The notes under the pieces: model-generated
What the model was told of the DNA's origin: nothing
Databases searched by the model: none
Seen by the model: the letters and a program-made list of their open reading frames with translations, nothing else
Assembly (NCBI RefSeq): GCF_003944715.1
Contig: NZ_RWIT01000005.1
Location: 1-64,000, forward strand
From: Hymenobacter rigui
Lineage (GTDB): Bacteria > Bacteroidota > Bacteroidia > Cytophagales > Hymenobacteraceae
DNA: 64,000 nucleotides
Direction of reading: 5' to 3'
Shown: positions 16,369 to 24,823 of the stretch, piece after piece
How positions within the stretch are numbered: the first letter of the stretch is position 1
How the letters are laid out: the number at the start of each line of letters is the position of its first letter
Position numbers and translations under genes: made by a program

Positions 16369-18219
16369 ATGGCAGCCAGAAGCGGAATGAATACCAGTGG
16401 CCAGGCGGGCGTTGACGTCCCCAAGGTCAAGCTTACCAAAGAGAATTTTAAACAGGGCCTGCGGATTTTCCGCTTCGTGCTGCCGTACAAAGGTGCCTTT
16501 ATAGCAGGCCTGCTGCTGTTGCTGCTGAGTAGTGCCTCAACAATGGTAATGCCCAAAATACTCAGCTATTTGGTGGCAATTGCCAATCATCAAACGGATA
16601 CGCTACCTTCCTATTTACCCAAAACTGTCACTGGTATTGCGCTGGTATTGTTCGGAGTGGTAGTGTTACAAGGTTTCTTTTCTTTCGGGCGAATTTTCTT
16701 TTTTACTCGTGTCAGCGAATTTACTGTGCGGGACATTCGCCGCACCCTGTACAAGAAACTGGTCACACTGCCCATTCCATTTTTTGAGCAGCGTCGGGTA
16801 GGTGAAATCACCTCACGCCTGACAGCTGATGTCACGACGATTCAGGAAACCTTTTCGCTGACAATTGCCGAGTTTCTGCGTCAGATTCTGACGCTGCTTG
16901 CTGGTGTCGCTTTCATCATGTGGAATTCCTGGCAGCTCTCATTGTTCATGTTAGCTACCTTTCCTCCTCTGGTACTCTTGGCTCTTTTGTTCGGCCGCAG
17001 CATCCGTACGTTTTCCAAGCAAACTCAAGATGAATTAGCAAAAACGAATGTCGTATTGGAAGAGACAATGCAGGGTATTAACTCCGTAAAAGCCTTTACT
17101 AGTGAGCAGCATGAGGTAAGTCGCTACGGTGCCGGCTTAAATCGAGCAGTGCAACTGGCTCTGAAGTCAGGGATGTACCGTGGTGCCTTCGTTTCTTTCA
17201 TTATTGTGGCCGTTTTCGGTGGAATCTTCCTTGTGCTCTGGCGCGGAGCTACGTTTGTAGAACTACCCGTATCGGACTCACGCCACCTCGAACTCAAGGA
17301 CCTCATTGAATTCATTCTTTACACCGTCTTTATTGGGGCCTCCGTGGGTGGTTTGGGCGAGATGTACGGCAAGATTCAGAGCAGCCTGGGCGCTTCGGAG
17401 CGGATTCTGGAAATTCTGGACGAAACCTCCGAGCCGGTACACCAGCCCCGGCCGGCTGGTGCGGCTCCATTGCAGGTACGCGGGGAAATCGACTACCAAA
17501 ACGTGCAGTTCCGCTACCCTACCCGCCCCGATCTGGCAGTACTCAAGGACATCAGCTTCCACATCAAAGCCGGCGAGAAAGTGGCGTTGGTGGGCCCTTC
17601 GGGAGCCGGCAAAAGTACCATCGTGCAACTGCTGATGCACCTGTATCCGCTCAGCAGCGGCAGCATCTCGGTGGATGGACGCAACATTGACGACCTGGAC
17701 CTTACCGAGCTGCGCCAGCACATCGGCATCGTACCGCAAGAAACTTTGCTGTTCGGTGGTACCATCGGCGAGAATATTCTCTACGGCCGGCCGGGTGCTT
17801 CCGAAGCCGATGTGGTGGACGCTGCCCGCCGGGCCAATGCCTGGCAGTTTATCCAGTCGTTCCCCGAGGGGCTGGATACGGTGGTGGGTGAGCGGGGCAT
17901 TAAGCTTTCGGGCGGGCAGCGCCAGCGCATTGCCATTGCCCGCGCCATCCTGAAAAACCCCGCCATTCTGCTCCTCGACGAAGCCACCTCCGCCCTCGAC
18001 TCGGAAAGCGAGAAGCTGGTGCAGCAGGCCATGGACGAGCTGATGCAGAACCGCACCAGCATCATCATTGCCCACCGCCTGAGCACCATCCGCAAAGTGG
18101 ACAAGATTCTGGTGATTGATGGCGGCCGTATCGTAGAGCAAGGCTCCCACGAAGAACTCAGCAACGACGACAACGGCCTCTACGCCAACCTGCTCAAACT
18201 GCAGTTCGAGCTGACCTAA
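16369..18219 (+). CDS. MsbA-like ABC exporter (fused permease/ATPase)
   Basis: A 616-residue half-transporter that would act as a homodimer. Six TM helices lie in about 35-345. The nucleotide-binding domain at about 365-610 has Walker A GPSGAGKST, Q-loop VPQETLLFGGTIGENILYG, signature LSGGQRQRIAIARAIL, Walker B ILLLDEATSALD, and the H-switch IIIAHRLSTI. It resembles lipid A or drug exporters. The base composition changes within the gene: a hand count gives 27/60 G+C at 16561-16620 (TM domain) and 36/60 at 17641-17700 (ATPase). The start ATG 16369 sits 6 nt after the heptamer array. Confidence 0.92.
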   Translation: MAARSGMNTSGQAGVDVPKVKLTKENFKQGLRIFRFVLPYKGAFIAGLLLLLLSSASTMVMPKILSYLVAIANHQTDTLPSYLPKTVTGIALVLFGVVVLQGFFSFGRIFFFTRVSEFTVRDIRRTLYKKLVTLPIPFFEQRRVGEITSRLTADVTTIQETFSLTIAEFLRQILTLLAGVAFIMWNSWQLSLFMLATFPPLVLLALLFGRSIRTFSKQTQDELAKTNVVLEETMQGINSVKAFTSEQHEVSRYGAGLNRAVQLALKSGMYRGAFVSFIIVAVFGGIFLVLWRGATFVELPVSDSRHLELKDLIEFILYTVFIGASVGGLGEMYGKIQSSLGASERILEILDETSEPVHQPRPAGAAPLQVRGEIDYQNVQFRYPTRPDLAVLKDISFHIKAGEKVALVGPSGAGKSTIVQLLMHLYPLSSGSISVDGRNIDDLDLTELRQHIGIVPQETLLFGGTIGENILYGRPGASEADVVDAARRANAWQFIQSFPEGLDTVVGERGIKLSGGQRQRIAIARAILKNPAILLLDEATSALDSESEKLVQQAMDELMQNRTSIIIAHRLSTIRKVDKILVIDGGRIVEQGSHEELSNDDNGLYANLLKLQFELT

Positions 18220-18255
18220 GGCACGGCGTTAGACGAATTCATTGAATTACATGAG

Positions 18256-18287
18256 ACGGGCGACGCAGTAGCGTTGCCCGTTTTTTA
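18256..18287 (+). terminator. Rho-independent terminator
   Basis: The 11-bp stem acgggcgacgc/gcgttgcccgt (one G-T pair) with a 4-nt loop, followed by TTTTTT. It lies 37 nt after the exporter stop. Confidence 0.85.
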
Positions 18288-18330
18288 TTTGACATTTTCT
18301 ATCTTATCTACTTATTCTATTCTTTCTCCT

Positions 18331-18897
18331 ATGCCCACTTTAACATATCCTCGCCGCCTCAGTCTTCAGCCTTTATACGGCATGCCAGCACTGGCCAGCG
18401 TGGCTTTGCTTCTCACGGCCCTGCTGTTGATGGTTGCCCCGCCACGTTTTTCCAATCAGCCGCGTATCCAGCTTCCAGTTATGAAATACACACCATTTAC
18501 CTGCCATTTGCTGGATGGTCCGGTTACAACTATTTATTTGACTGATCGGGGGCGTTTTTATATGCAGGAAAGTGATTCGCTCACGCAGGTCAAGCTCATG
18601 CAACAGCTGACAGCAGGCTATACTCTGCCTACCATACTTGGGCAGAACACTATCAACCTGAACCACTTTCGGCAGCCCGGCCTGGACCTGAAATTTCTAC
18701 CTCGGTGGTTACGTGCTCACAAGGAAGTAATCATGCGTGACCCTTATTACTATCCGGAATTTCACCCAATCTATCACACTGCCTTCATCCTAGAAGCTGA
18801 CCAGTGTACACCGTCTTTCCGCATAATGGAGTTGTTTCAGCGGCTTAAAGAACACGGTATTCATCATGTGTACCTAACCTACGTTTACCACCGTTAA
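18331..18897 (+). CDS. Divergent ExbD/TolR-like single-TM protein
   Basis: A 188-residue protein with one N-terminal TM helix (about 20-36, ASVALLLTALLLMVAPP) and a periplasmic domain. Features resembling ExbD are IQLPVMKY after the helix, the strand TTIYLTDRGRFYM, and the C-terminal AFILEADQCTPSFRIMELFQRLKEHGIHHVYLTYVY, which matches the ExbD pattern of a D-x-x-x-P-helix-G-I-strand ending. The membrane Asp needed for proton coupling in true ExbD is not visible. Base composition is low (23/60 G+C at 18481-18540), unlike its neighbours. ATG 18331 precedes the TM helix. No exbB gene is nearby. An alternative is a lineage-specific membrane protein. Confidence 0.5.
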   Translation: MPTLTYPRRLSLQPLYGMPALASVALLLTALLLMVAPPRFSNQPRIQLPVMKYTPFTCHLLDGPVTTIYLTDRGRFYMQESDSLTQVKLMQQLTAGYTLPTILGQNTINLNHFRQPGLDLKFLPRWLRAHKEVIMRDPYYYPEFHPIYHTAFILEADQCTPSFRIMELFQRLKEHGIHHVYLTYVYHR

Positions 18898-18901
18898 ACA
18901 T

Positions 18902-19516
18902 ATGACACACTACTATCATAGTATTGGGCTCCCACGTATCGAGCTGCTGCGGCCGGAGTTGGGGCTGTGGGGCGGGCTGTCGTTGCTGCTGAGCACTTTG
19001 TTTATGTCGTCGGCTAAGTTTGCGGATGATTTACCCGTTGTGCAGCTGCCGGGCAGTACTGAGTATTGCACCAGAGGCTTAACCGAAGTGCTGTTTACCT
19101 TCTCCCTGGATGCAGACCAACGGCTATACATGCACGCCAGCACCACTGAGCTTCAAACTAAAGCGCTGGATTTACTGGCACAGAACTACGGCCTGTGGCT
19201 ATCCACCGGGCAACTAACACAGCTGCAGCAGCTCCAGTATCTGGGCTCCGATGTACGTCAACTACCGGACTGGCTGGCTACCCCGGGTTGGCAGCGCAAA
19301 AAACCTACGCAAGGCATTCATTACTTCGCCGCAAACGACCAGCTGACGGCGTTGCTCCGGGTAGCCAACCGGGCTGCTTATGCCGTACACCGCCACCGCG
19401 CCATTGTGTGTCTGCGGCTGGATGCCCGGCTACCGGCCGCAGTGGTGATGCCGCTTTTCCGGCGGATTCAGGCGCTGGGCATTAACTATTTGGTATTGGT
19501 CACTGAATCTAAGTAA
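18902..19516 (+). CDS. Divergent ExbD/TolR-like single-TM protein (paralogue)
   Basis: A 204-residue protein, 4 nt after the preceding gene and presumably co-transcribed. The N-terminal helix GLWGGLSLLLSTLFMSSA is followed by DLPVVQLPGS (compare the LP motif after the ExbD helix). The C-terminus AIVCLRLDARLPAAVVMPLFRRIQALGINYLVLVTE closely follows the ExbD pattern (x-x-x-D-x-x-x-P...helix...GI...LVT). It keeps the same layout as its upstream paralogue but little identity. As there, the TM aspartate is missing, so motor function is doubtful. It may interact with another ExbB-like protein elsewhere or have a new role. Confidence 0.55.
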   Translation: MTHYYHSIGLPRIELLRPELGLWGGLSLLLSTLFMSSAKFADDLPVVQLPGSTEYCTRGLTEVLFTFSLDADQRLYMHASTTELQTKALDLLAQNYGLWLSTGQLTQLQQLQYLGSDVRQLPDWLATPGWQRKKPTQGIHYFAANDQLTALLRVANRAAYAVHRHRAIVCLRLDARLPAAVVMPLFRRIQALGINYLVLVTESK

Positions 19517-19552
19517 ATACCGGCTCTACCGCTGGTTTTTATCTTTGGCCTG

Positions 19553-20053
19553 ATGCAGCCTATTATTATCCCCGACGTTCAGATTACCTTTCCGGAGTTC
19601 CGCCAGATTCAGCAGTGGTATATGTTGCGGCAACGCTGGTGGCTTGTACCGCTAACCTTACTGTATCCCCTGTATTCCATTTGGGGGGGCAACGATAGTA
19701 GCTTCGGCCCTACTGGTAAGCTCATTGCCACGCTTCTCATGACAGCTGTTGTAACGGGTGCCATTATCTACAGCACCCGGTCTGCGCTGCAGCGCATGTT
19801 TGAGCAGACCCCGTATTTTTAGCACCCCACTACCTTCCGGCTGGATGATTCGGGTATTCATTTCAGTAATGCTATCATAAGCAGTGAGGCCATCTGGGCT
19901 ACTGTACACAGTGCCCGCCGGTTTGGTAAATGGTACGTGGTAACCAATAAAAACAAGCAAGGCTATCTGCTGGATAGCAGCCTGATTCAATCACCCGCCA
20001 CGGAGCAGGATTTGCGCGCCTTGCTTCAGCGCCATAGCATCACTATCCAATAG
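19553..20053 (+). pseudogene. YcxB-like membrane protein interrupted by an in-frame TAG
   Basis: From ATG 19553 the frame codes for a short soluble N-terminus, two TM helices (about 37-45 and 58-74) and ends in FEQTPYF at TAG 19820-19822. The same frame continues without another stop to 20051-20053 and encodes HPTTFRLDDSGIHF..., FGKWYVVTNKNKQGYLLDSSLI and ATEQDLRALLQRH, which is the YcxB-like C-terminal domain shared with the three genes that follow. The simplest reading is a nonsense mutation, for instance CAG to TAG, in an otherwise intact 166-residue gene. Readthrough or a sequencing error would also fit. Confidence 0.75.
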
Positions 20054-20070
20054 ATTACTGTACAGCATTG

Positions 20071-20559
20071 ATGCAACTCACCATTTCCGATGTCCGGCTG
20101 TCGTTCTGGCAGTACCTGCTTTTGTCCTTGCGTTTTACCTTCCAGACCCGGCCGCTTATGCTGGTCATGCTGCTTCCGGTTGCCGGCACCTTGGCGGCGT
20201 TGGGGTTGTCGGGCTTTAGCTGGCAGTCAATAGCGGACCTCTGGCATGGTGCCCCGTTTGCTTTACTGTTTTCCGTGGCCCTGCCCGTATTGCTAATCTG
20301 GCCCACGTGGCAGCAGTACCGGCGGAGCGCCTTTCTGCAGGAAGCTGTTACCTATGTCTTGGACGATGACGAAGTGCAGGTAATTACCCCGTCGTCGCAC
20401 ACCAGGCTGGATTGGGCAGCCATTGTGAAGCTCCAGCACTTTGGCCACTGGCTGCTGCTCCAAACGTCGGTGCAAACGGCTTTTTTCCTGGATTTGCGGC
20501 AGGTGCAGGCCCCGGCCACGCCGGCCGATGTACTCAACTTCTTTCGGGAAACAACCTGA
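20071..20559 (+). CDS. YcxB-like membrane protein
   Basis: A 162-residue protein. Two hydrophobic helices (about 28-48 and 67-84) are followed by a YcxB-like C-terminal domain: VTYVLDDDEVQVITPSSHTRLDWAAIVKLQHFGHWLLLQTSVQTAFFLDLRQVQAPATPADVLNFF. The pattern W-x-x-I/L-x-x-x-x-x-x-x-x-W-L-L-L and (F/Y)xLDLRxV is shared by all tandem copies. YcxB proteins are of unknown function. ATG 20071 is used; a TTG directly before it is unlikely. It lies 17 nt after the interrupted copy and overlaps the next gene by 1 nt (TGATG), so translation is probably coupled. Confidence 0.75.
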   Translation: MQLTISDVRLSFWQYLLLSLRFTFQTRPLMLVMLLPVAGTLAALGLSGFSWQSIADLWHGAPFALLFSVALPVLLIWPTWQQYRRSAFLQEAVTYVLDDDEVQVITPSSHTRLDWAAIVKLQHFGHWLLLQTSVQTAFFLDLRQVQAPATPADVLNFFRETT

Positions 20560-21158
20560 TGCCTTCCATCACCTTCCCCGCCGCCCCGCCTACCTTCCAG
20601 GAGTACCAGCTGATTCACCAGACACAGGAGCGGCAGCGGATTTCTGGAAATACAACTCCGGCACCAGTTGCTAAAAGTATACTTCGCCAAACGGCCGAAT
20701 GGTTCGGCTGTGTGATGCTGGCGATTCTGCTTTTCAAACTCCTGATTTCGAATTTCAACTGGTCCGAATGGCGAGACTGGCTTTTATCCGGCAAACCGCT
20801 AATTGCTGTTGTAGTGCTTGGGGGCATTACCCTTTTCGCTAATGCAATAGGCGAATTGTGGAGTCGCCTGAGGTACTACCGTGCTTTTCGGGAGCAAGCA
20901 TCTTCTCAGCCGTTAAGTATCGATATTGAGTCTATTGGCATAACGGTGCAATGGCCCCACCAAAATTGGCAATTTCTACCCTGGCACTCCCTTACCCGCG
21001 TGCAGCAGGTGGGCGACTGGCTCCTGCTCTACCCCGGCCCTGATTTTGCCTATTACCTGGATTTGCGCCGGGTACCGGAGCCGTACAACACCGCGGATGT
21101 GCTGGCCCTCGTCGGGTGGCGCGACATGAGCGTGCCGGGCGCTACCTTCGCCTCCTGA
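20559..21158 (+). CDS. YcxB-like membrane protein
   Basis: A 199-residue protein with TM helices at about 50-62 and 84-99 and the same C-terminal domain: PLSIDIESIGITVQWPHQNWQFLPWHSLTRVQQVGDWLLLYPGPDFAYYLDLRRVPEPYNTADVLALV. Its start codon shares one base with the stop of the preceding gene (TGATG), and its own stop does the same with the next gene. The N-terminal 45 residues are longer and more polar than in the paralogues. Function unknown; the tandem duplication suggests dosage or partner diversification, perhaps heteromeric assemblies. Confidence 0.75.
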   Translation: MPSITFPAAPPTFQEYQLIHQTQERQRISGNTTPAPVAKSILRQTAEWFGCVMLAILLFKLLISNFNWSEWRDWLLSGKPLIAVVVLGGITLFANAIGELWSRLRYYRAFREQASSQPLSIDIESIGITVQWPHQNWQFLPWHSLTRVQQVGDWLLLYPGPDFAYYLDLRRVPEPYNTADVLALVGWRDMSVPGATFAS

Positions 21159-21691
21159 TGAAACCCACTTCACTTACGCTGACCGGCGTGCAGCTCACGG
21201 CCGATGAGTTTGTAGCCGTAAACTTCCGGCTCTGGCGGGCCCGCCCGCGCACCCGCCTCAACCACTGGATTCTGGGCGCGGCCGTGCTGCTGCTGGCCGT
21301 GAGCGTGGGGTTGGATGGGTACGCGAATGGTCGGCTCACGCAGCCTGCCACGCTGGTACCGCTGGCCGTGGGCGTGCTGTACGCCTGCCTGCGCTTTGGG
21401 CTGGTGCGCTACCAGCTGCGGCGTGGCTACGCCCGCAACCAAGCCCTGCAGCAGCCTACCGATTTTACGCTTACCAACACCGAAATCATCGGCCGCAATA
21501 CGCTGGGTCAGTTTTCCGGCAAATGGACGCTGATTCGGCAGGCCGTGTGGGTGCAGCCGCACTGGCTCCTGCTCTATCCTACCGAAGCCGCCTGCTACTA
21601 CCTCGACCTGCGCCGCCTACAAGCCCCCGCCACGGCCGCCGATGTGGCCGCGCTACTGGAGCGTCACCAGATTGCGCAGCAACACCGGTAA
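21158..21691 (+). CDS. YcxB-like membrane protein
   Basis: A 177-residue protein, last of the tandem series, starting at a TGATG overlap. Two helices (about 38-54 and 64-82) are followed by FTLTNTEIIGRNTLGQFSGKWTLIRQAVWVQPHWLLLYPTEAACYYLDLRRLQAPATAADVAALL. Higher in G+C than the first copies, it uses codons like the host genome. Four neighbouring copies in a row (one broken) is an unusual expansion of a family normally found singly. Confidence 0.75.
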   Translation: MKPTSLTLTGVQLTADEFVAVNFRLWRARPRTRLNHWILGAAVLLLAVSVGLDGYANGRLTQPATLVPLAVGVLYACLRFGLVRYQLRRGYARNQALQQPTDFTLTNTEIIGRNTLGQFSGKWTLIRQAVWVQPHWLLLYPTEAACYYLDLRRLQAPATAADVAALLERHQIAQQHR

Positions 21692-21802
21692 CTGCAGCCA
21701 AGTGGACAGTAGCCCGTCTGTAGGCCGGCATTCTGCACCCGTTACCCGGGCAGATTTGCCTACTTTCGCCCCGTATTCCCAACGCCATTTTTCTCCTTAC
21801 GA

Positions 21803-22696
21803 ATGATTACTTCGACTTTTCTCAAGTCCGGTTCCCGCACCCTGAGCGCCACCCTGCTGGTAAGCGGCCTGCTGCTGAGCGCCGCCGCCGAGGCTCAGAT
21901 CAGCACGCCCCAGGCCAGCCCCAAAAGCACCATCCAGCAGCGCGTGGGCCTCACCGATGTTACCCTCACCTACTCCCGCCCCAGCCTGCGCGGCCGCGTG
22001 GCGTTCGGCAACCTGGTGCCCTTCAGCAAGCGGTGGCGCACCGGCGCTAACGCCACCACCAGCCTTAAATTCTCCGACGACGTAACCATTGAGGGCAAAA
22101 AGGTGCCGGCAGGCGAGTACGGCCTCTACACCATCCCCGGCAAAACCGAGTGGATTGTGGTGCTGAACAAGAGCACCAAAATGGGTGCCGACGTGGACGC
22201 CTTCAAGGACGATGAGGACGTAGCCCGCTTCACCATCAAAACCTACAAGGTGCCCACCAAGGTGGAAACCTTCACCATCAACTTCACTGACCTCACCCCC
22301 GCCACCGCCAACGTGGACATCCAGTGGGAAATGACCGGGGCCAAGTTCAAAATCACCACCGACGTGGAGCCCAAGGTGATGGCGCAGATTGACGAGAAAG
22401 TCATCAAGAACGCCAGCCCCAGCAACGGCGACCTGGCCGCCGCCGCCGTGTACTACCTCGACAACAACAAGGACCTGAAGCAGGCGCTGGCCTGGATGCA
22501 GAAGGCCAACGAGAAGGACCCCAAGTTCTGGAACCTGCTTACGGAAGCCAAAATCCGCATGAAGATGAAGGATTACAAAGGCACCATCACGGCCGCCGAG
22601 CAATCCAAGAAACTGGCCCTCGACGCCAAAAACGCCGACTACGTGAAGATGAACGAGGACCTGATCATGGAAGCCAAGAAAGCCGGCAAGCTGTAA
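21803..22696 (+). CDS. DUF2911-domain exported protein
   Basis: A 297-residue secreted protein. A signal peptide (about 1-32) is followed by the DUF2911 domain (about 45-190): QRVGLTDVTLTYSRPSLRGRVAFGNLVPFSKRWRTGANATTSLKFSDDVTIEGKKVPAGEYGLYTIPG, with the W-R-T-G-A-N motif typical of the family. The C-terminal 90 residues look like a TPR-type helical repeat (AAAVYYLDNNKDLKQALAWMQKANEKDPKFWNLLTEAKIRMKMKDYKGTI). No enzymatic role is established for DUF2911. A TACTTTCG -7-like box lies about 40 nt upstream of ATG 21803. The gene stands alone. Confidence 0.85.
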   Translation: MITSTFLKSGSRTLSATLLVSGLLLSAAAEAQISTPQASPKSTIQQRVGLTDVTLTYSRPSLRGRVAFGNLVPFSKRWRTGANATTSLKFSDDVTIEGKKVPAGEYGLYTIPGKTEWIVVLNKSTKMGADVDAFKDDEDVARFTIKTYKVPTKVETFTINFTDLTPATANVDIQWEMTGAKFKITTDVEPKVMAQIDEKVIKNASPSNGDLAAAAVYYLDNNKDLKQALAWMQKANEKDPKFWNLLTEAKIRMKMKDYKGTITAAEQSKKLALDAKNADYVKMNEDLIMEAKKAGKL

Positions 22697-22708
22697 GACG
22701 GCACAAGT

Positions 22709-22858
22709 CTAAAAAGTTAGTTCCCCTCCTTGGAAAGGAGGGGCTAGGGGTGGTTGACCTCGCGTTAGAACGGATTTTAGAACTAGTTCTAGTCACTGTT
22801 CAGGAATAATCAACCACCCCTAACCCCTCCTTTCCAAGGAGGGGAACTAACTTTTTAG
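22709..22858. repeat. Palindromic intergenic repeat, copy A
   Basis: A 49-nt arm (22709-22757) is repeated in inverse at 22810-22858 with one mismatch, separated by a 52-nt core. Each arm itself holds a small hairpin (cccctccttggaaaggaggg). A reverse-oriented copy of the whole element lies at 25522-25665. The element ends 2 nt before the stop codon of the symporter gene. Confidence 0.85.
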
Positions 22859-22860
22859 CT

Positions 22861-24540
22861 CTAGCCCTCCGATTTTCCCAACAAACTCCCGCCCACCACC
22901 ACGGCGCAGCCGATGATGTTGAACCAGAGGTAGCCGATGTCGGTAGCAAAGAATAGGGTGAGCACCACGGCCTGGGCTACCACGGCGGCCCAGAATACGG
23001 CCCGGCCGCCTACCGCTTTCAGGAAGAAGGCCACCATGAAAATGCCCAGAATGGTGCCGTAGAACAACGAGCCCAGGATGTTGACGGCCTGAATCAGGTT
23101 TTCGAGGCGGGCGGCGAAGGTGGCAAACCCGATACCCAGCACGCCCCAGCTCACGGCCGCCGCCCGGGAGGCCCGCACGTAGTGCAGTTCGGGCATATGG
23201 GGCCGGCGCGGTTTGTACAAATCCACCACCGTGGTAGAGGCCAGGGCGTTGAGGCCGGCGGCGGCCGAGCCCAGCGCGGCGCTCAGCACCACGGCCACCA
23301 GCAGCCCTACTAGCCCCTGGGGCAGGTAATTGAGCACGAAGGTGAGGAACACGTAGTCGGTGTCCTTGGCTTCGGTGGCGGGGCGGGCCTGCTTGAGCAG
23401 CTGCTGAGCCTGCTGGCGCAGCCCGAGGTTGGCGGCCTGGGTGGCCTGCAGGTGGGTTTCGGCGGCGGCAATGGCCGTGGGGTCCTGGGCCTGCAGGGCC
23501 TGCACGAGGCGGCTGGTAGCGTGGCGGCGCACCTCAAACAGGGTGGCGTGCTCCCGCTCCAGCTCCCGCAGTCGGGGGCCGTATTGCTCGGAGTGGGCCA
23601 CCTCCATGTATACCGGCCGGTTGAAGGTAAGCGGGGCCGGGTTGAACTGGTAGAATACGAACAGCAGCACGCCCAGCAGCAGAATGCCAAACTGCATCGG
23701 AATCTTGAGCAAACCGTTCATCAGCAGGCCCAGGCGGCTCTCGGTGATGTTGCGGCCGGTGAGGTAGCGTTGCACCTGGCTCTGGTCGGTGCCGAAGTAC
23801 GAGAGGGCTAGGAACAGCCCGCCCGTCATGCCCGACCAGAAGTTGTACCGGTCGGTGGGGTCGAAATGGAAGTCGATGAGGTTGAGCTTGCCCTGGTGGC
23901 CGGCCACGCGCAGCGCGTCGGTGAAGCCGACTTCGGCCGGCATGTAGTGCACCAGCAAATAGCCCGCCACCAGCAGCCCCACGAATATCACGGCCACCTG
24001 GCCCTGCTGCGTCACCATCACGGCCCGGGTGCCGCCCGAGACGGTGTAGGCAATCATGACAGTGCCCAGCAGCCACACCGTCAGCTGAATATCCCAGCCC
24101 AGAATGGCCGACAGCACCAGCGCCGGCGCGTACAAACTCAGGCCGTTACTAAGCCCGCGCTGCACCAGAAACAGTAGCGCCGCGAAGGTGCGGGTGCGCC
24201 GGTCGAAGCGGCCTTCCAGGTACTCGTAGGCCGTAAACACCTTGAGCCGGTGGTAGATGGGCACCACGAAAATGGCAATGAGCACCATGGCCACCGGCAG
24301 CCCCAGGTAGAACTGGATGAAGCGCATGCCGTCGTCGTAGGCCTGGCCGGGGGTGCTCAGGAAAGTAATGGCCGAGGCCTGGGTAGCCATGATGCTGAGC
24401 CCGATGGCCCACCACGAGGCCTGCCGCCCGCCCAGCAAATAGCCGTCCAAGGACTCGCCGGCGCGGCGGGTGCGCCAAGTGCCGTAGCCCACAATGAACA
24501 GCAGCGTTCCGCCCAGAATCAGCCAGTCGAGCCCGCTCAT
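22861..24540 (-). CDS. Sodium:solute symporter (SSS family) with long internal loop
   Basis: A 559-residue inner-membrane symporter. N-terminal MSGLDWLILGGTLLFIVGYGTWRTRRAGESLDGYLLGGRQASWWAIGLSIMATQASAITFLSTPGQAYDDGM is characteristic of the family, as are GTDQSQVQRYLTGRN and the late ASTTVVDLYKP. A hydrophilic loop of about 90 residues (HSEQYGPRLRELEREHATLFEVRRH... to KDTDY), helical and charged, interrupts the TM array near 310-410. The start at 24540 overlaps by 4 nt (ATGA) with the small TM protein upstream. Substrate unknown. Confidence 0.9.
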   Translation of the reverse strand: MSGLDWLILGGTLLFIVGYGTWRTRRAGESLDGYLLGGRQASWWAIGLSIMATQASAITFLSTPGQAYDDGMRFIQFYLGLPVAMVLIAIFVVPIYHRLKVFTAYEYLEGRFDRRTRTFAALLFLVQRGLSNGLSLYAPALVLSAILGWDIQLTVWLLGTVMIAYTVSGGTRAVMVTQQGQVAVIFVGLLVAGYLLVHYMPAEVGFTDALRVAGHQGKLNLIDFHFDPTDRYNFWSGMTGGLFLALSYFGTDQSQVQRYLTGRNITESRLGLLMNGLLKIPMQFGILLLGVLLFVFYQFNPAPLTFNRPVYMEVAHSEQYGPRLRELEREHATLFEVRRHATSRLVQALQAQDPTAIAAAETHLQATQAANLGLRQQAQQLLKQARPATEAKDTDYVFLTFVLNYLPQGLVGLLVAVVLSAALGSAAAGLNALASTTVVDLYKPRRPHMPELHYVRASRAAAVSWGVLGIGFATFAARLENLIQAVNILGSLFYGTILGIFMVAFFLKAVGGRAVFWAAVVAQAVVLTLFFATDIGYLWFNIIGCAVVVGGSLLGKSEG

Positions 24541-24677
24541 GCAAACGCCCGGGTCAGGTACACGAACAGCCCGATTTCCAGCGCCAGCGCGCCCAGCACT
24601 AGCCAGTACCACACCCGCCACGAGGGCAGCAGCGGCGGCAAATCAGATTCAGGTTCGGAAGTTGCAGAGTGCGGCAC
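24537..24677 (-). CDS. Small single-TM protein translationally coupled to the symporter
   Basis: About 46 residues from a GTG at 24677 (an in-frame ATG at 24815 would give 92 residues, but the extra part is compositionally unlike a protein and G+C-skewed). The content is a short Glu/Asp/Pro-rich leader, then LLPSWRVWYWLVLGALALEIGLFVYLTRAFA, a single helix with an amphipathic start and RAFA end. The stop TGA overlaps the symporter ATG by 4 nt. Similar small proteins occur beside SSS symporters in Bacteroidota, as far as I recall, and may be an accessory subunit; this is inferred from position. Confidence 0.5.
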   Translation of the reverse strand: MPHSATSEPESDLPPLLPSWRVWYWLVLGALALEIGLFVYLTRAFA

Positions 24678-24823
24678 GGCGGAAAGGGAATTACGGACGA
24701 AAGATAACGCAGGAAAGCGTAGCTTCCAGTAATGCGCCGGCCGCCCAACCATGGGGCGAAGCCTTTGCTTCGCGTCGGCGTGGGCTGTATGCTCCAGTGC
24801 CGCGCGTGAGGCCAACAGGCATG

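Noticed and set aside
16369-18219. The MsbA-like exporter as the missing ATPase of the 10-14 kb secretion operon
   Set aside because: It is a complete exporter with its own TM domain and lies beyond a terminator-like hairpin, so nothing ties it to that operon.
24678-24815. N-terminal extension of the small TM protein to ATG 24815
   Set aside because: The extra residues are Arg/Pro/Ala-rich without predicted structure and no family support; GTG 24677 is preferred, with modest confidence.
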